A stretch of DNA of 5,715 nt from Comamonadaceae bacterium. Lineage in GTDB: Bacteria; Pseudomonadota; Gammaproteobacteria; Burkholderiales; Burkholderiaceae. The stretch spans positions 1-5,715 of the forward strand of contig CANCGU010000175.1 of NCBI GenBank assembly GCA_947377705.1. The letters are read 5' to 3'. The first letter of the stretch is position 1. Every line of letters begins with the position of its first letter. The notes beneath the pieces were generated by a model. That model was not told the origin of the DNA, made no database searches, and saw only the letters and a list, made by a program, of their open reading frames with translations. The position numbers and the translations under genes were made by a program. This document shows positions 5,713-5,715 of this stretch, piece after piece.

Positions 5713-5715
5713 ATG
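5713..5715 (+). CDS. Probable start codon of the next gene downstream of flhA (possibly flhF)
   Basis: The window ends in ATG, preceded eight bases earlier by GAG within GAGTGAG (5698-5704), a plausible weak Shine-Dalgarno. The 38 bases between the flhA stop and this ATG hold no terminator-like hairpin, so co-transcription is likely. In many relatives flhF follows flhA, but only the start codon is visible here, so the identity is a guess from gene order. Confidence 0.3.

Overview
The window is a flagellar gene cluster from a Gram-negative bacterium, most likely a betaproteobacterium of the order Burkholderiales (Comamonadaceae-like). This guess rests on moderate GC, heavy use of TTG for leucine, the fliK-fliL-fliM-fliN gene order, and the Ala/Gln/Pro-rich FliK. 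The genus cannot be fixed from this sequence alone.

Layout: on the minus strand, reading from right to left, are fliK (hook-length ruler, 3388-1703), fliL (stator-associated membrane protein, 1667-1074), fliM (C-ring switch protein, 1060-68) and the first 17 codons of fliN (53-1, cut by the window edge). Gaps of 35, 13 and 14 bases suggest one operon. On the plus strand, flhA (export-gate protein, 3578-5674) diverges from fliK across a 189-base intergenic region. After flhA, 41 bases lead to an ATG at the very end that probably opens the next gene.

The intergenic region is the most informative non-coding part. It carries two divergent sigma-54 (RpoN) type -24/-12 elements. One faces flhA and is nearly perfect (TTGGCAC-N5-TTGCT). 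One faces fliK and has a single mismatch at the -24 G (CTGTCAC-N5-TTGCT). Both continue as TTGCTTAAC. They place the flhA transcript start near 3514 and the fliK transcript start near 3410, which fits the chosen start codons. A 24-base imperfect hairpin sits at the predicted 5' end of the flhA transcript. Small dyads and a direct repeat lie nearby.

How the genes work together: FlhA forms the nonameric gate of the flagellar type III export apparatus. FliK is exported through it and switches it from hook to filament substrates when the hook is long enough. FliL sits at the stator. FliM and FliN build the cytoplasmic switch ring that binds CheY-P and sets rotation. All genes look intact. The less ordinary points are the divergent sigma-54 architecture, flhA lacking flhB directly upstream, and a FliM whose N-terminal region departs from the usual consensus at several positions. 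I see no mobile element, RNA gene, CRISPR array or wholly new system.
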